A DNA stretch of 64,000 bases from Alphaproteobacteria bacterium (GTDB taxonomy: Bacteria > Pseudomonadota > Alphaproteobacteria > Reyranellales > Reyranellaceae), in contig JAFKFK010000009.1 in NCBI GenBank assembly GCA_017307275.1, forward strand, positions 124,001 through 188,000, given 5' to 3'. Made by a program: the position numbers and the translations under genes. Of the stretch, positions 26,217 through 35,892 are shown in pieces (within the stretch, counting starts at the first letter, position 1; each line of letters opens with the position of its first letter). The notes below the pieces were generated by a model. That model ran no database searches. It saw nothing but the letters and a program-made list of their open reading frames with translations, and was not told the DNA's origin.

Positions 26217-26873
26217 TCAGAGATGTTTGCCCAGGAAGGCCAGCATGCGTTCCCACGCAGCGTTGGCCGATTTCACGTCGTAGGCCTCGCTGCGCTCGTT
26301 GGAGAAGGCATGGGCGGCATCGTAGCGGAAGATCTCCGGGCTCTGGCCCGCGCCCTTCATCGTCTTCTCAAGCTCGTTGACCGCGGCCGGCGTGCACCAA
26401 TCGTCCTTGTTGGCAAAGTGACCCTGCAGCGGCACCTTGATCTTGGCGGGATCGGCGAGCTGTCCCGGCGGAATGCCATAGAACGGTACGCCGCAGGAGA
26501 TGCCGCCGATACGGGCACAGGCCGCGATGGTGAGCGCGCCGCCCATGCAGAAGCCCATCACGCCGACCTTACCGCCGAGGTCGGCCAGATGCTTGACGGC
26601 TCCCGCGATGTCCTGGTCCGACGCGCCGACGAAATCGAGGCCGCTCATCATGTGGTTGGCTTCGTCGGGCTTCTGCGTCACGCGGCCCTTGTAGAGATCG
26701 GGCGCCAGCGCATTGTAGCCTGCGCGCGCGAAACGATCGGCAACACCACAGATCTGGTCGTTGAGACCCCACCATTCCTGGATCACGACGATGCCGGGCT
26801 TGCCCTTGCCGGCCTCGGCCAGATAGCCCTTGCAGGCCGAACCGTCGGGCCGCTTGAAGTCGATCATCGCCAT
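26217..26873 (-). CDS. Dienelactone hydrolase family protein
   Basis: 218 aa. ATG 26873 is chosen since GGAGG lies 8 nt upstream; a GTG at 26888 would contain it. Alpha/beta-hydrolase features: QEWWGLND (oxyanion and Glu region), GFCMGG with nucleophilic Cys, NKDDWCTP with the Asp region, and AHAFSNE with the His. Dienelactone hydrolases open 4-carboxymethylenebutenolide in chloro-aromatic breakdown, but many relatives have other substrates. It lies between acyl-CoA ligase and MFS genes. Confidence 0.9.
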   Translation of the reverse strand: MAMIDFKRPDGSACKGYLAEAGKGKPGIVVIQEWWGLNDQICGVADRFARAGYNALAPDLYKGRVTQKPDEANHMMSGLDFVGASDQDIAGAVKHLADLGGKVGVMGFCMGGALTIAACARIGGISCGVPFYGIPPGQLADPAKIKVPLQGHFANKDDWCTPAAVNELEKTMKGAGQSPEIFRYDAAHAFSNERSEAYDVKSANAAWERMLAFLGKHL

Positions 26874-26903
26874 GTCTCGTTCCTCCACGTTGAGGCGCAG
26901 AGC

Positions 26904-28424
26904 TTAAAGGAGCTTGCGCAGTTCCGTCTTGAGAATCTTGCCGTAGTTGTTCTTCGGCAGAGCTTCCACGAACTTGTAGTCCTTCGGCCGCTTGAAGCGC
27001 GCGATATTGTCGAGGCAGAGCTTGTCCAGCTCGGCTGGCGTCAGCGCCTCCGCTCCACGCGTCACGACGAAGGCCACGACCTCCTCGCCCCATTCGGGAT
27101 GCGGCCGGCCGACGACCGAGCATTCGGCGACGGCAGGATGGAGGTTCAGGACGTCTTCGATTTCGCGCGGATAGATGTTCGAGCCGCCGGAGATGATCAT
27201 GTCCTTGGACCGGTCCTTCAGCGTCAGCAACCCTTCCTCGTCGAAGGCGCCGACATCGCCGGTCCACAGCCAGCCGTCGCGCAGCGATCGCGCGGTCGCC
27301 TCGGGATTGTTCCAGTAACCCGCCATCACGGGATCACCCTTGCAGATGATCTCGCCGACTTCGCCGACGGGAAGCTGACGCCCCTCCTCGTCGACCACCC
27401 TCACCTCCATGCAGGAATCCGCGCGGCCTGCCGACGCCAGCCGTTGCTCCCAGCGCGGATGCTGGCGGTCCCAGTGATACTCCCGGGAGAGATGCGTGAT
27501 GGTCATTGGGCTCTCGCCCTGGCCATAGAGCTGCATCAGCTTGTTGCCCAGCAAGTCGAGTGCGCGCTTGAGATCGGCCACATACATCGGCGCGCCGCCG
27601 TAAGTGATCAACCGGAGCGCCTGCGGCTGGAGATCGGCGACGCTGCCATGCTCGATCAGGCGCTTCACCATCGTGGGGGCGAGGAAGATGCTGCACTCCG
27701 GCCAGCGGTTCATCAGCTCGACCGTCTCGGGCACTTCGTATTTGCCGCTCTCGGGAAACACCTGGACCGAGCCGCGCCCGACCATGGGGAAATTCCACAG
27801 GCCCGAGCCATGGCTGATCGGCGCGGCATGCACGATCGAGCCGCCGGGCGGCGGACGGTCGGCATCGGCATAGTAGTTGAGTGTCATCGCCAAAAGATTG
27901 CGATGCGTGAGCGTCGCCCCCTTGGGCCGCCCCGTCGTACCAGAGGTATAGAACAGCCACGCAGGATCGGTCGGCTCCGCCGAGGCCAGGGGGCTGGGAT
28001 CACCCACTTCCATGAAGGTGTAGGAGCGCGTGGTGACGTCCACGATCTCCTTGAGCTCCGGCGCCTCTTTGGCCGCTTCGGCAATCGTCTCGGCAAGATC
28101 GGGGGTCACGAAACAGAGCCTGGCGCCGGAGTTCTCCAGGATGAAGGCGAATTCCCGCGCGTGCAGCTTGGCGTTCATCGGCACGGCGCAGAGGCCCGCG
28201 TGCCAGATCGCGTACATGACCTCGATCGATTCCACGCAGTTGGCCATGGCGAACGCCACGCGGTCGCCGCGCTTCAACCCGAACCGGCCGGTGAGATGCG
28301 TGCTCATCACCGAAACCTTGCGCCAGAGGTCCCGGTACGTGAGGTAGGGAGTCGTGCCCCGCGCCAAGGCGGGCAGATCGCGGAACTCCTGCGCGGAGCC
28401 CAGAAGCAGATGGGCGATGTTCAT
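26904..28424 (-). CDS. AMP-dependent acyl-CoA synthetase/ligase
   Basis: 506 aa. Adenylation motifs: LFYTSGTTGRPKG (P-loop), YGQGESPM (A5), GWLWTGDVG (A7), and the C-terminal catalytic Lys in NNYGKILKTELR. It activates a carboxylic acid to its CoA ester through an acyl-adenylate. The protein is similar in length to fatty/aromatic acid ligases. First gene of the three-gene operon, divergent from the DauA-like oxidase over 63 bp. Confidence 0.92.
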   Translation of the reverse strand: MNIAHLLLGSAQEFRDLPALARGTTPYLTYRDLWRKVSVMSTHLTGRFGLKRGDRVAFAMANCVESIEVMYAIWHAGLCAVPMNAKLHAREFAFILENSGARLCFVTPDLAETIAEAAKEAPELKEIVDVTTRSYTFMEVGDPSPLASAEPTDPAWLFYTSGTTGRPKGATLTHRNLLAMTLNYYADADRPPPGGSIVHAAPISHGSGLWNFPMVGRGSVQVFPESGKYEVPETVELMNRWPECSIFLAPTMVKRLIEHGSVADLQPQALRLITYGGAPMYVADLKRALDLLGNKLMQLYGQGESPMTITHLSREYHWDRQHPRWEQRLASAGRADSCMEVRVVDEEGRQLPVGEVGEIICKGDPVMAGYWNNPEATARSLRDGWLWTGDVGAFDEEGLLTLKDRSKDMIISGGSNIYPREIEDVLNLHPAVAECSVVGRPHPEWGEEVVAFVVTRGAEALTPAELDKLCLDNIARFKRPKDYKFVEALPKNNYGKILKTELRKLL

Positions 28425-28487
28425 GCAGACAAATCCTCAGGCGCGTGACTATTGCAGGCACGACAGCAACCTTGCAATGTGCGCCGC

Positions 28488-29621
28488 ATGCAGGATTTCG
28501 ATTTCGCCATCATCGGCGCCGGCATCGCCGGGGTTTCGGCTGCCTATCATCTCGCGCCCCATGCGAAAGTGGTCATTCTCGAGCGCGAGCATGTCGCGGC
28601 CTATCACACGACGGGCCGCTCCGCGGCGCTGCACTCGGAGACCTACGGCAGTGCGGAGATCCGGGCCATCACCGTGGCCTCGGGCCGCTTCTATCGCCAG
28701 CCGCCTCAAGGCTTCTCGGATCACCCGCTACTCACGCCGCGGGGCGCTCTGATCGCCGGCCGGGCCGAGCAGAAAGAAGCGTTGCAGAAGGCCGCTGCCG
28801 ATTATGCACGGCTGGTGCCGAGCGTGCGCTGGCTCGATCCCGCCGAAGCCTCGAAGGTACAACCGCTGTTCAAACCCGAGCATGTGGCCGGCGGTGCGAT
28901 CTTCGAGCCCGAGGCCGACGACATGGACGTCGCCGCCATCCATGGCGGCTTCCTCAAGGGGGCGCGGGCAGCCGGTGGCGTGCTGCGGCTCAATGCCGAA
29001 GTCGCAGCGCTCGAGCGCAAAGACGGAAGATGGGCAATCCGTCTTGGCGACGGCGAGACGATCCACGCCGCCAACATCGTGAACGCATCCGGCGCCTGGG
29101 CCGATGTCGTGGCCGGCCTCGCCGGCGCCAAGCCGGTCGGCCTCGTGCCGAAGCGGCGCACGGCCTTCACCTTTGATGCGCCGCAGGGGCTCGATCTGAC
29201 GAAGCTGCCGATGGCCATCGACTTCGACGAGACCTGGTACATCAAGCCCGAGGTCGGCCAGTTCCTCGCCTCGCCGGCCGACGAAACGCCGTCGGAGCCG
29301 TGCGATGCGCAGCCCGAGGAGCTGGATATCGCCATTGCCGTCGACCGTATCGAGACGGCGACCTCGCTGCAGATCCGCCGCATCAAGAACAAATGGGCGG
29401 GTCTGCGCAGCTTCGTTGCCGACAAGAATCTCGTCGCCGGCTACGACCCCAAGGTCGAAGGCTTCTTCTGTCTGGCCGGCCAGGGCGGCTACGGCATCCA
29501 GACCGGCTATGCCGCTGGCCAGCTCGCGGCCAGCCTGGCGCTCGGCAAGGGCTTACCCTCCAGCGTCGCCGAACTCGGTGTGACCGAAGCGGCTCTTTCG
29601 CCTGCGAGGTTCGCCCACTAA
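28488..29621 (+). CDS. FAD-dependent D-amino acid dehydrogenase, DauA-like
   Basis: 377 aa from ATG 28488. Dinucleotide motif IIGAGIAGVSAAYHL begins at residue 8; EREHVAAYHTTGRSAAL resembles D-arginine dehydrogenase DauA of Pseudomonas (remembered sequence), as do QPEELDIA, WAGLRSFVAD and the end GQGGYGIQT. DauA oxidises D-arginine and other D-amino acids to 2-oxo acids with release of ammonia. The true substrate may be another D-amino acid. Runs up to the tRNA-Leu gene. Confidence 0.85.
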   Translation: MQDFDFAIIGAGIAGVSAAYHLAPHAKVVILEREHVAAYHTTGRSAALHSETYGSAEIRAITVASGRFYRQPPQGFSDHPLLTPRGALIAGRAEQKEALQKAAADYARLVPSVRWLDPAEASKVQPLFKPEHVAGGAIFEPEADDMDVAAIHGGFLKGARAAGGVLRLNAEVAALERKDGRWAIRLGDGETIHAANIVNASGAWADVVAGLAGAKPVGLVPKRRTAFTFDAPQGLDLTKLPMAIDFDETWYIKPEVGQFLASPADETPSEPCDAQPEELDIAIAVDRIETATSLQIRRIKNKWAGLRSFVADKNLVAGYDPKVEGFFCLAGQGGYGIQTGYAAGQLAASLALGKGLPSSVAELGVTEAALSPARFAH

Positions 29622-29635
29622 GGTCGCGCGCCTGT

Positions 29636-29724
29636 GCCCCCGTGGCGGAATTGGTAGACGCCAGCGACTTAAAATCGCTTGATCCGAAAGGGTCGTGCCG
29701 GTTCGAGTCCGGCCGGGGGCACCA
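29636..29724 (+). tRNA. tRNA-Leu (anticodon TAA), CCA encoded
   Basis: A class II tRNA: acceptor arms GCCCCCG (29636-29642) and CGGGGGC (29714-29720), discriminator A and CCA to 29724. The anticodon arm AGCGA-CTTAAAA-TCGCT gives anticodon TAA, reading UUA. A long variable arm GATCCGAAAGGGTC is present, and the T arm is GCCGG-TTCGAGT-CCGGC. All features fit leucine. Confidence 0.97.
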
Positions 29725-29728
29725 ACCT

Positions 29729-30727
29729 CTATCCCCTGTAGTGACAGGACACCCAGTGGCCGGGCTTGCTCTCGCGCAGCTCGGGTACGCGCTGGGCGCA
29801 GTCGGGCTTGGCGATCGGGCAGCGCGTATGGAAGTGGCAGCCCGAAGGCGGCCGGATCGGATTGGGCACGTCCCCCTGCAGCATGATCCGTTTGCGCTTC
29901 ACCGTCGGATCGGGGATCGGCACGGCCGAGAGCAGCGCCTCGGTATAGGGATGCAGCGGATTGTCGTAGAGGTCGCGCGACGGCGCAATCTCGACGACGC
30001 GGCCGAGATACATCACCGCCACGCGCGTGGAGATGTGCTCCACCACGCTGAGATCGTGGGCGATGAACAGATAGGTGAGGCCGAACTGCTCCTGCAGGTC
30101 CTCGAGCAGGTTGATGACCTGCGCCTGGATCGACACATCGAGCGCGGAGACCGGCTCGTCGCAGATCACCAGCTTGGGCTCGACGGCAAGCGCACGGGCG
30201 ATGCCGATGCGCTGACGCTGGCCTCCCGAGAACTCGTGCGGGAAGCGCCGCATATGGTCCGGTTGCAGGCCCACCGTTTCGAGGAGCTGCACCACGCGAT
30301 CCTCGAGCGCCTGACGCGACGCCGCGAGATTGTGGATGGTGAGCGCCTCGCCGATGATCGCGCCGACCGTCAGACGCGGGTTCAGGGACGCATAGGGATC
30401 CTGGAAGATGATCTGCATGTCGCGCCGCAAGGCACGCAGCGCATCAGTCTTCATCTTGGTGACGTCGGCACCTTGAAACAGCACCTCGCCCGAGCTGGGC
30501 TCGATCAGGCGCAGGATGCAACGGCCAGTCGTCGACTTGCCGCAGCCGGACTCGCCCACCAGGCCCAATGTCTCGCCGGCCGCAATATCGAAACTGACGC
30601 CATCGACGGCATGAACCTTGTCGACGACGCGGGAGAATACGCCGCCGGTGATGGCGAAATGCTTGCGCAGATCGCGGACCGATAGCAGCGTCTCGCCGCT
30701 GGGCTGCGGGCCGCTCACAGCACGCAC
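29729..30727 (-). CDS. Peptide ABC transporter ATP-binding protein (DppF/OppF type)
   Basis: 332 aa. Walker [12 protein letters not shown], signature [14 protein letters not shown], Walker [14 protein letters not shown] and the H-loop [10 protein letters not shown]. The C-terminal oligopeptide_HPY region has the cysteine pair in [12 protein letters not shown]. It powers uptake of peptides or similar compounds with the OppD-type partner. Last gene of the operon; its start overlaps the preceding ATPase gene by 13 bp. It ends 5 bp from the tRNA-Leu gene on the other strand. Confidence 0.94.
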   Translation of the reverse strand: MRAVSGPQPSGETLLSVRDLRKHFAITGGVFSRVVDKVHAVDGVSFDIAAGETLGLVGESGCGKSTTGRCILRLIEPSSGEVLFQGADVTKMKTDALRALRRDMQIIFQDPYASLNPRLTVGAIIGEALTIHNLAASRQALEDRVVQLLETVGLQPDHMRRFPHEFSGGQRQRIGIARALAVEPKLVICDEPVSALDVSIQAQVINLLEDLQEQFGLTYLFIAHDLSVVEHISTRVAVMYLGRVVEIAPSRDLYDNPLHPYTEALLSAVPIPDPTVKRKRIMLQGDVPNPIRPPSGCHFHTRCPIAKPDCAQRVPELRESKPGHWVSCHYRG

Positions 30728-31686
30728 CGTACGAAATGGCCCGGCCCGACTTCTTTGAGGGGAGGCATCGCCCGGGTACAGACCTCCATGGCGTGCTTGC
30801 AGCGCGAGGCGAAGCGGCAGCCCGGCGGCGGATCGAGCAGGCTCGGCACCGTACCGGCGATCGCCTCTAGCCGCTGCTTCTTCTCGGCGGCCCGGTCGAC
30901 GCGCGGGATGGAGCGGATCAGGCCTTGCGTGTAGGGATGCCGTGGGTTGCCGAACAGCGCTTCGACCGGCGCTTCCTCGACCACCTTGCCGGCATACATC
31001 ACCGTCACCCTCTGGCAGGTCTCGGCCACCACGCCCATGGCGTGGGTGATCAGCATGATCGCCATGCCGAACTTGTCCTTCATCTCCTGCATCAGCTCCA
31101 GGATCTGCGCCTGGATGGTGACGTCGAGCGCCGTCGTCGGCTCGTCGGCGATCAGGAGCTTGGGCTGGCAGGACAGCGCCATGGCGATCATCACTCTTTG
31201 GCGCATGCCACCGGAGAACTGATGCGGATAATCGTGCACCCGGCGCTGCGGGTGCGGGATGTTGACCAGACGCAGCATTTCAGCGGCACCAACCAGCGCC
31301 TGCTTGCGCGACAGCTTCTGGTGCAGCTCGATCACCTCGGCGATCTGGTCGCCGACGGTATAGACCGGGTTCAGCGAGGTCATCGGCTCCTGGAAGATGA
31401 TTGCGATCTCCCGGGCGCGGATCTTGTTCATCTCGGCCTGTTCGAGCGGGATCAGGTTCCTGCCCTGCCACAGGATCTCGCCGTCCTCGAAGCGGCCCGG
31501 CGGCATGTCGATCAGCTTCAGCACGGAGCGTGCCGTCACCGTCTTGCCGCAGCCCGACTCGCCCACGACGCCCAGGGTCTCGCCACGATCGATATGGAGG
31601 TCGACGCCATCGACGGCACGCACCATGCCGTCATCGGTCTTGAACCAGGTCTTGAGACCGCGGATATCCAGCAGAGGTTCAGCCAC
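30715..31686 (-). CDS. Peptide ABC transporter ATP-binding protein (DppD/OppD type)
   Basis: 323 aa from GTG 31686, giving [15 protein letters not shown], the usual N-terminus; codons upstream do not look like protein. Walker [12 protein letters not shown], signature [14 protein letters not shown], Walker [15 protein letters not shown]-terminal HPY domain with [14 protein letters not shown]. It forms the heterodimeric ATPase with the downstream DppF-like protein. Starts 13 bp after the permease C gene. Confidence 0.93.
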   Translation of the reverse strand: MAEPLLDIRGLKTWFKTDDGMVRAVDGVDLHIDRGETLGVVGESGCGKTVTARSVLKLIDMPPGRFEDGEILWQGRNLIPLEQAEMNKIRAREIAIIFQEPMTSLNPVYTVGDQIAEVIELHQKLSRKQALVGAAEMLRLVNIPHPQRRVHDYPHQFSGGMRQRVMIAMALSCQPKLLIADEPTTALDVTIQAQILELMQEMKDKFGMAIMLITHAMGVVAETCQRVTVMYAGKVVEEAPVEALFGNPRHPYTQGLIRSIPRVDRAAEKKQRLEAIAGTVPSLLDPPPGCRFASRCKHAMEVCTRAMPPLKEVGPGHFVRCVL

Positions 31687-31699
31687 GCATACGCTCGCG

Positions 31700-32650
31700 T
31701 CAGAGGACTCGGCGCGGGTCGAGCGCATCGCGCAAGCCGTCACCGATGAAGTTGATGGCAAGCACGGCCAGGAAGATGGCGGCACCGGGGAACAGCGCCC
31801 AATGCGGCGCGATGTCGAGATAGTCCTTAGCGTCGCGCAGCACGCTGCCCCAGGTCGGCACGTCGGACGGGAAGCCGAGGCCGAGGAACGACAGGGTCGA
31901 TTCGGCGATGATGGCGGCGGCGACGTCGATGGTGCCGGCGACGATCACCGGCCCCAGGGCGTTGGGCAGGATGTGCTGGACGACCTGGCGCGTCTTGGAG
32001 GCGCCGAGCGCGCGGGCGGCTTCAACGAACTCCTTTTCCCGCAAGGAGAGGAACTGCGCACGGACGAGACGTGCCACCGGCATCCAGCGCAGGCCTCCGA
32101 TCACCACCACGATCAGGACGAAGGCGCCGCCCTCGACGCCGAAAATCCCCTTCATCGTGTCGCGGAAGAGATAGATCACCAGCAGCAGCAACGGCAGCTG
32201 CGGCAGCGACAGGAACAGGTCGGTAAGCCACATCAGCACAGCATCGACCCGGCCGCTCGACATGCCGGCCAGCGCACCGACCAGGATGCCGACGACGACC
32301 GCGACAACCATGGCCGCCAAGCCGACCGCCAGCGAGATCCGGCCGCCGTAGAGGAGCCGCGCCAACAGGTCCTGGCCGAGATCGTCGGTGCCCAGCGGAT
32401 GCGCCCAGGACGGTCCCTGCAGCTTGGCGGCGAAGTCGATGTCGTTGATCGGCACCGGCCAGATGATCGGGCCGAGCGCCACCGCCGCAAACATGACGAT
32501 CAGCACGATGCCGCTCGCCACGGCGAGTCTGTGCCGGCGGAAACGCCGCCAGGCTTCGCGGGCCGGCGTAACGGGCCGGCTCTTGCGCGGGGCCGCGGCG
32601 CCGACGCGCGGCGCGTCAGCGGAAAGCGATGCGGGGGTCGAGCCAGCCAT
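31700..32650 (-). CDS. Peptide ABC transporter permease (DppC/OppC type)
   Basis: 316 aa, six membrane helices. The N-terminal 30 residues are Ala/Pro-rich, followed by the OppC_N helix. The EAA loop for ATPase contact reads [44 protein letters not shown] is the usual DppC segment. Its start lies 35 bp inside the upstream permease gene; a later start cannot be excluded. Confidence 0.92.
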   Translation of the reverse strand: MAGSTPASLSADAPRVGAAAPRKSRPVTPAREAWRRFRRHRLAVASGIVLIVMFAAVALGPIIWPVPINDIDFAAKLQGPSWAHPLGTDDLGQDLLARLLYGGRISLAVGLAAMVVAVVVGILVGALAGMSSGRVDAVLMWLTDLFLSLPQLPLLLLVIYLFRDTMKGIFGVEGGAFVLIVVVIGGLRWMPVARLVRAQFLSLREKEFVEAARALGASKTRQVVQHILPNALGPVIVAGTIDVAAAIIAESTLSFLGLGFPSDVPTWGSVLRDAKDYLDIAPHWALFPGAAIFLAVLAINFIGDGLRDALDPRRVL

Positions 32651-33578
32651 ACAGGATATCTGCGATAAGGTTGAAGAGGACGACGAGACAGGCGAACACG
32701 AAAGTCACGCCCATGACGACAGGGGTGTCGTTGGCCAGCATGGCCGAGATCAGCAGCGAGCCGATGCCCGGAACACGGAAGATCTGCTCCGTGACGATGG
32801 CGCCGCCGAACACGATCGGCATCTGCAGGGCGACCAGGGTCACTACCGGGATCAGCGCATTGCGCACGACGTGCTTGGTGATGACCTTGCGCTCGCCGAT
32901 GCCCTTGGACCGCGCGGTGGTGACATAGTCCAACCGGATGACGTCGAGCACCGATGACCGCACGTAGCGCACCAATGAGGCACCCTGGAACAGACCCAGC
33001 ACCGCCACCGGCATGATCGATTGCTTTATATGCTCCCAATAGAACAGCCAGCCCTTGGCTTCTATGTCGGTGCGATAGACGAAGGGCAGCCAGTCGAGCT
33101 GGATCGAAAAGACCAGGATCAGCAACAGGCCGGTAAAGAAGGTCGGCAGCGAGAAGCCGATGAAGGCCAGCGTATTGGCAATCTGGTCGAACACCGAGTA
33201 GGGCCGGGTCGCGGCCAGCACGCCGACCGGCAGCGCCACCAGGATGGCGAGGATCTGCGAAGAGCCGATCACGATCAGCGTCACCGGCAGGCGTTGCAGG
33301 ATCAGCTTGTCGACATCCATGCGGCTCGCAAAGGAGAAGCCCCAGTCGCCCTGCAGCATTGCGGCGAGCCAGTGCAGGTAGCGCGTCCAGATGGGGTCAT
33401 CGAGGCCGAACTTGGCGCGCAGCGCCATACGGACCTCAGGCGGGACCGCAGGATTGGTGGCGAGTTCCTCGAAGGGATCGCCCGGTGCCATGGCAAGCAC
33501 GGCAAACAGGACGACGCTGATCCCGAGCAGACTTGGGATAGCGATCAGCAGGCGGCGAATCAGATACTGACGAGACAT
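32616..33578 (-). CDS. Peptide ABC transporter permease (DppB/OppB type)
   Basis: 320 aa from ATG 33578 ([11 protein letters not shown]); a TTG at 33593 is possible. The helix-rich protein has the EAA loop [23 protein letters not shown] and the large early periplasmic loop of OppB. It forms the channel with the DppC-like permease. It follows the binding-protein gene across a 14-bp stem-loop. Confidence 0.92.
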   Translation of the reverse strand: MSRQYLIRRLLIAIPSLLGISVVLFAVLAMAPGDPFEELATNPAVPPEVRMALRAKFGLDDPIWTRYLHWLAAMLQGDWGFSFASRMDVDKLILQRLPVTLIVIGSSQILAILVALPVGVLAATRPYSVFDQIANTLAFIGFSLPTFFTGLLLILVFSIQLDWLPFVYRTDIEAKGWLFYWEHIKQSIMPVAVLGLFQGASLVRYVRSSVLDVIRLDYVTTARSKGIGERKVITKHVVRNALIPVVTLVALQMPIVFGGAIVTEQIFRVPGIGSLLISAMLANDTPVVMGVTFVFACLVVLFNLIADILYGWLDPRIAFR

Positions 33579-33591
33579 TGGCTGGCCTAAC

Positions 33592-33622
33592 AACTCCCTC
33601 CCTCGAGACGAGGGAGGGAGTT
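33592..33622 (-). terminator. Intra-operon stem-loop between binding protein and permease genes
   Basis: AACTCCCTCCCTCG-AGA-CGAGGGAGGGAGTT is a perfect 14-bp inverted repeat with a 3-nt loop, 16 bp after the SBP stop and 13 bp before the permease start (minus-strand reading). Such hairpins commonly give partial termination or protect the abundant SBP mRNA. The right arm on the minus strand also resembles a Shine-Dalgarno (GGGAGGGAG). Confidence 0.65.
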
Positions 33623-33638
33623 CAACTTGCTATACGTC

Positions 33639-35432
33639 TCAGGCGTCCTTGAACCAGTCCGACAGGTCGGACGTGTTGTTGTCCCAACCGCTGATCTGGG
33701 CGTTGAGCTTGAGCGCCTGCGCCGAGACCGTCGGCCGCTGCACGACGCCCAGCACGATGTGATTCTGAATCGCCAGGTCGTTCATCTTGATGAACATCGC
33801 GGCCCGCTTGACGGGATCGAGTTCCGACTCCGATTCCCGATAAAGTTTCTCACACTCCGGACTCTGCCAGCGCGTGATGTTGCGGCCCTGCCACTTGTTG
33901 TCCTTGGAGGCCGCCTCCCAGGGGACGAACTGGAGCATGTGCAGCGCGGGATCGGGCTGCGTCATGGTCGTCGTGTACATCTCAAGGTCTGTATAGAACT
34001 TGGTGTAGGTGTCCGGATTGGCGACGTCGGACGAGAAGAAGACCGAGGCCGTCACCGATTTCAGTTCGATATCGATGCCGGCCTTCTGGGCGGCCTGCTT
34101 CACGATCGCCTGCGTCTTCTGACGCGGCTGGTTGATCGAAGTCTGATAGACGAACTTCAGCTTCTTGCCGTCCTTGGCGCGAATGCCGTCGGAACCCTTC
34201 TTCCAGCCGGCCTTCTCGAGGATGTCGTTCGCCTTGTCGACATTGAACTCGATCGGATTGTTCTTCGAGCGGAAGCGCTCCGGATTGTAGAGGAAGTCGC
34301 GCGTTGCAGGCCCGGTCCGGCCGTAGATGTGCTGCTCGATCGACTTGTTGTCGACCAGAAGCGCCATGGCCTTGCGCACTTCGGGATCGCTGAGCGTCGG
34401 GTGCTTGGTCTTGAGGCTAGCCCGCTCGCCGTCGACCTCGGTCCACGGATCGGTCTGGTTCATCAAGAAGAACTCGATGTTGCCGCCCGGCGTGACCTGG
34501 ACGCGGCCCTTGCCGCCCTTCTCCAGGCGCGACAGAATCTCGTCCTCGACCTGCATGTTCCAGGCGAAGTCGTATTCGCCGGTCTGCAGCACCGCACGCG
34601 CCGCCGACACCGCATCGCCGCCGCCCTTCATTTCGATCGCGTCGAAATAGGGCTTGTTGGCCTGATGGTAGTTCGGATTGATCACGCCGGTGACCATGTC
34701 GCCCGGCTTGAAATCCTTGAACATATAGGGGCCGGTGCCGACGGGCTTGAGGTTCGTGGGGGCGTCGCGCGACTTGGCGCCGATATAGTCGGCAAACAAG
34801 TGCTTGGGAATGAGCATGCCGCGCGTGCCCACGAACGCATCGGCCCAGAACGGCGTCGGCTTCTTGAACTTCACGACGACCGTGTACTGATCGACCTTCT
34901 CGACATCGACGTCTTGATAGGAGCCAATCGTGTAGGCCGCCGTCGCCGGATCCTTGGCGTATTGCCAATTGAAGATGACGTCGTCGGCGGTGAAGGGCTT
35001 GCCGTCGTGCCAGGTGACGCCTTGTTTCAACTTCCAGGTAACCGACTTGCCGTCCGCCGAGACGCCGCCATTCTCCCGGCTGGGAATTTCCGCCGCCAGC
35101 TTCGGCTTGAGATTGCCGTCGCCATCCCAAGCCGCCAGCGGCTCGTAGAAGATACGCGAACCGTCCTGGTCTTTGGTGCCGACTGCAAAATGCGGGTTCA
35201 GCAGGGTCGGTCCCTGCCACCACAGGACCTTCAGCGTGCCACCGCCGCCGCGCTTCGTCGGTTTGTAGGTCGATGGGCTCTGCGCCATCGCGACACCCGA
35301 CTGCATCAAGATCAAGCTGGCCGTCGGTGCGGCAATGCCGACCGCCATCATGCTGCGAACGAAGCCTCGTCGCGACAGCTTGCCGGCCTTCACCTTCCCA
35401 ATGAGGCCACGCAATTCACGTTCGTTCATCAT
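33639..35432 (-). CDS. Peptide ABC transporter substrate-binding protein (SBP_bac_5), Tat-exported
   Basis: 597 aa. The start ATG ATG at 35432/35429 follows GGGAG. The N-terminus has a twin-arginine motif SRRGFVRSMM within a signal ending at AMAQ. The body contains LKQGVTWHDGKPFTADDV, the family-5 signature, and GTGPYMF. It binds peptides, opines or other ligands in the periplasm for the DppBCDF-like system downstream. Operon head; divergent from the exporter gene with a perfect palindrome between them. Confidence 0.93.
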   Translation of the reverse strand: MMNERELRGLIGKVKAGKLSRRGFVRSMMAVGIAAPTASLILMQSGVAMAQSPSTYKPTKRGGGGTLKVLWWQGPTLLNPHFAVGTKDQDGSRIFYEPLAAWDGDGNLKPKLAAEIPSRENGGVSADGKSVTWKLKQGVTWHDGKPFTADDVIFNWQYAKDPATAAYTIGSYQDVDVEKVDQYTVVVKFKKPTPFWADAFVGTRGMLIPKHLFADYIGAKSRDAPTNLKPVGTGPYMFKDFKPGDMVTGVINPNYHQANKPYFDAIEMKGGGDAVSAARAVLQTGEYDFAWNMQVEDEILSRLEKGGKGRVQVTPGGNIEFFLMNQTDPWTEVDGERASLKTKHPTLSDPEVRKAMALLVDNKSIEQHIYGRTGPATRDFLYNPERFRSKNNPIEFNVDKANDILEKAGWKKGSDGIRAKDGKKLKFVYQTSINQPRQKTQAIVKQAAQKAGIDIELKSVTASVFFSSDVANPDTYTKFYTDLEMYTTTMTQPDPALHMLQFVPWEAASKDNKWQGRNITRWQSPECEKLYRESESELDPVKRAAMFIKMNDLAIQNHIVLGVVQRPTVSAQALKLNAQISGWDNNTSDLSDWFKDA

Positions 35433-35505
35433 TACGCTCCCAAGTCTTGGATGTCCGTCCCCGAGCCGCCCTCGCTATGCTGCAAGATGCGTGCAATTCT
35501 GCAAT

Positions 35506-35522
35506 CGTTACAGGCTGTAACG
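35506..35522. promoter_or_regulatory. Perfect 8-1-8 palindrome, candidate operator
   Basis: CGTTACAG-G-CTGTAACG is a perfect palindrome 41 bp before the Gdx-like start and 74 bp before the SBP start. The size and symmetry suit a dimeric repressor of TetR, MarR or GntR type. No regulator gene is adjacent, so which gene it controls is open. Confidence 0.5.
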
Positions 35523-35562
35523 CCGCAGTCAATGACAGCACGAACTCTTGGGGTGAGGTTCC

Positions 35563-35880
35563 ATGGCTTGGCTTTATCTAGTTTTGGCTGGAATTTGCGA
35601 AATCGGCTGGCCGGTCGGCCTCAAGCTCGGCTGGACCAACGAGGGCGCCCGCCCCTGGTGGATCGTATTCGCTGTCGTTTCCATGGCCGCCAGCGGCGCG
35701 CTGCTTTTGTGGGCACAGCGGGTCATTCCGATGGGCACTGCCTACGCAATCTGGACCGGCATCGGCGCGGTCGGCGCCTTTACAGTCGGCATCCTGGTGT
35801 TTGGTGACTCCGCATCGACCATGCGGATCGTCTCGATTGGCCTGATCGTCGCCGGGATCATCGGCCTCAAACTCGCATAA
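35563..35880 (+). CDS. SMR transporter, guanidinium exporter Gdx/SugE-like
   Basis: 105 aa with four helices. It carries the subtype-specific residues of Gdx rather than EmrE: Gly10, Glu13 and Trp16 in LAGICEIGW, Trp64 in AYAIWTGIGAVG, and Lys103 in GLKLA at the end. Gdx proteins exchange guanidinium for protons across the inner membrane. I looked for a guanidine riboswitch upstream and saw none. It heads an apparent operon with an SDR (12-bp gap) and a NUDIX hydrolase. Confidence 0.88.
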   Translation: MAWLYLVLAGICEIGWPVGLKLGWTNEGARPWWIVFAVVSMAASGALLLWAQRVIPMGTAYAIWTGIGAVGAFTVGILVFGDSASTMRIVSIGLIVAGIIGLKLA

Positions 35881-35892
35881 GGAAGTGATCCC

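Noticed and set aside
26223-28448. Long open frame on the plus strand (about 740 codons) opposite the acyl-CoA ligase and dienelactone hydrolase genes
   Set aside because: Antisense to two genes with complete family motifs; its product is His/Arg/Asp-rich low-quality sequence, a usual by-product of high GC.
29636-29724. tRNA-Leu as an integration site for a mobile element
   Set aside because: No integrase or repeated tRNA 3' end copy seen on either side; neighbouring genes are ordinary.
35433-35562. Guanidine riboswitch upstream of the Gdx-like gene
   Set aside because: The 130-bp gap lacks recognisable guanidine-I or -III aptamer sequence; only a palindrome is found.
33627-35807. Plus-strand open frame of about 725 codons opposite the peptide-binding protein
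   Set aside because: Antisense shadow; the minus strand encodes a full SBP with Tat signal, and the plus frame has no Shine-Dalgarno or motifs.
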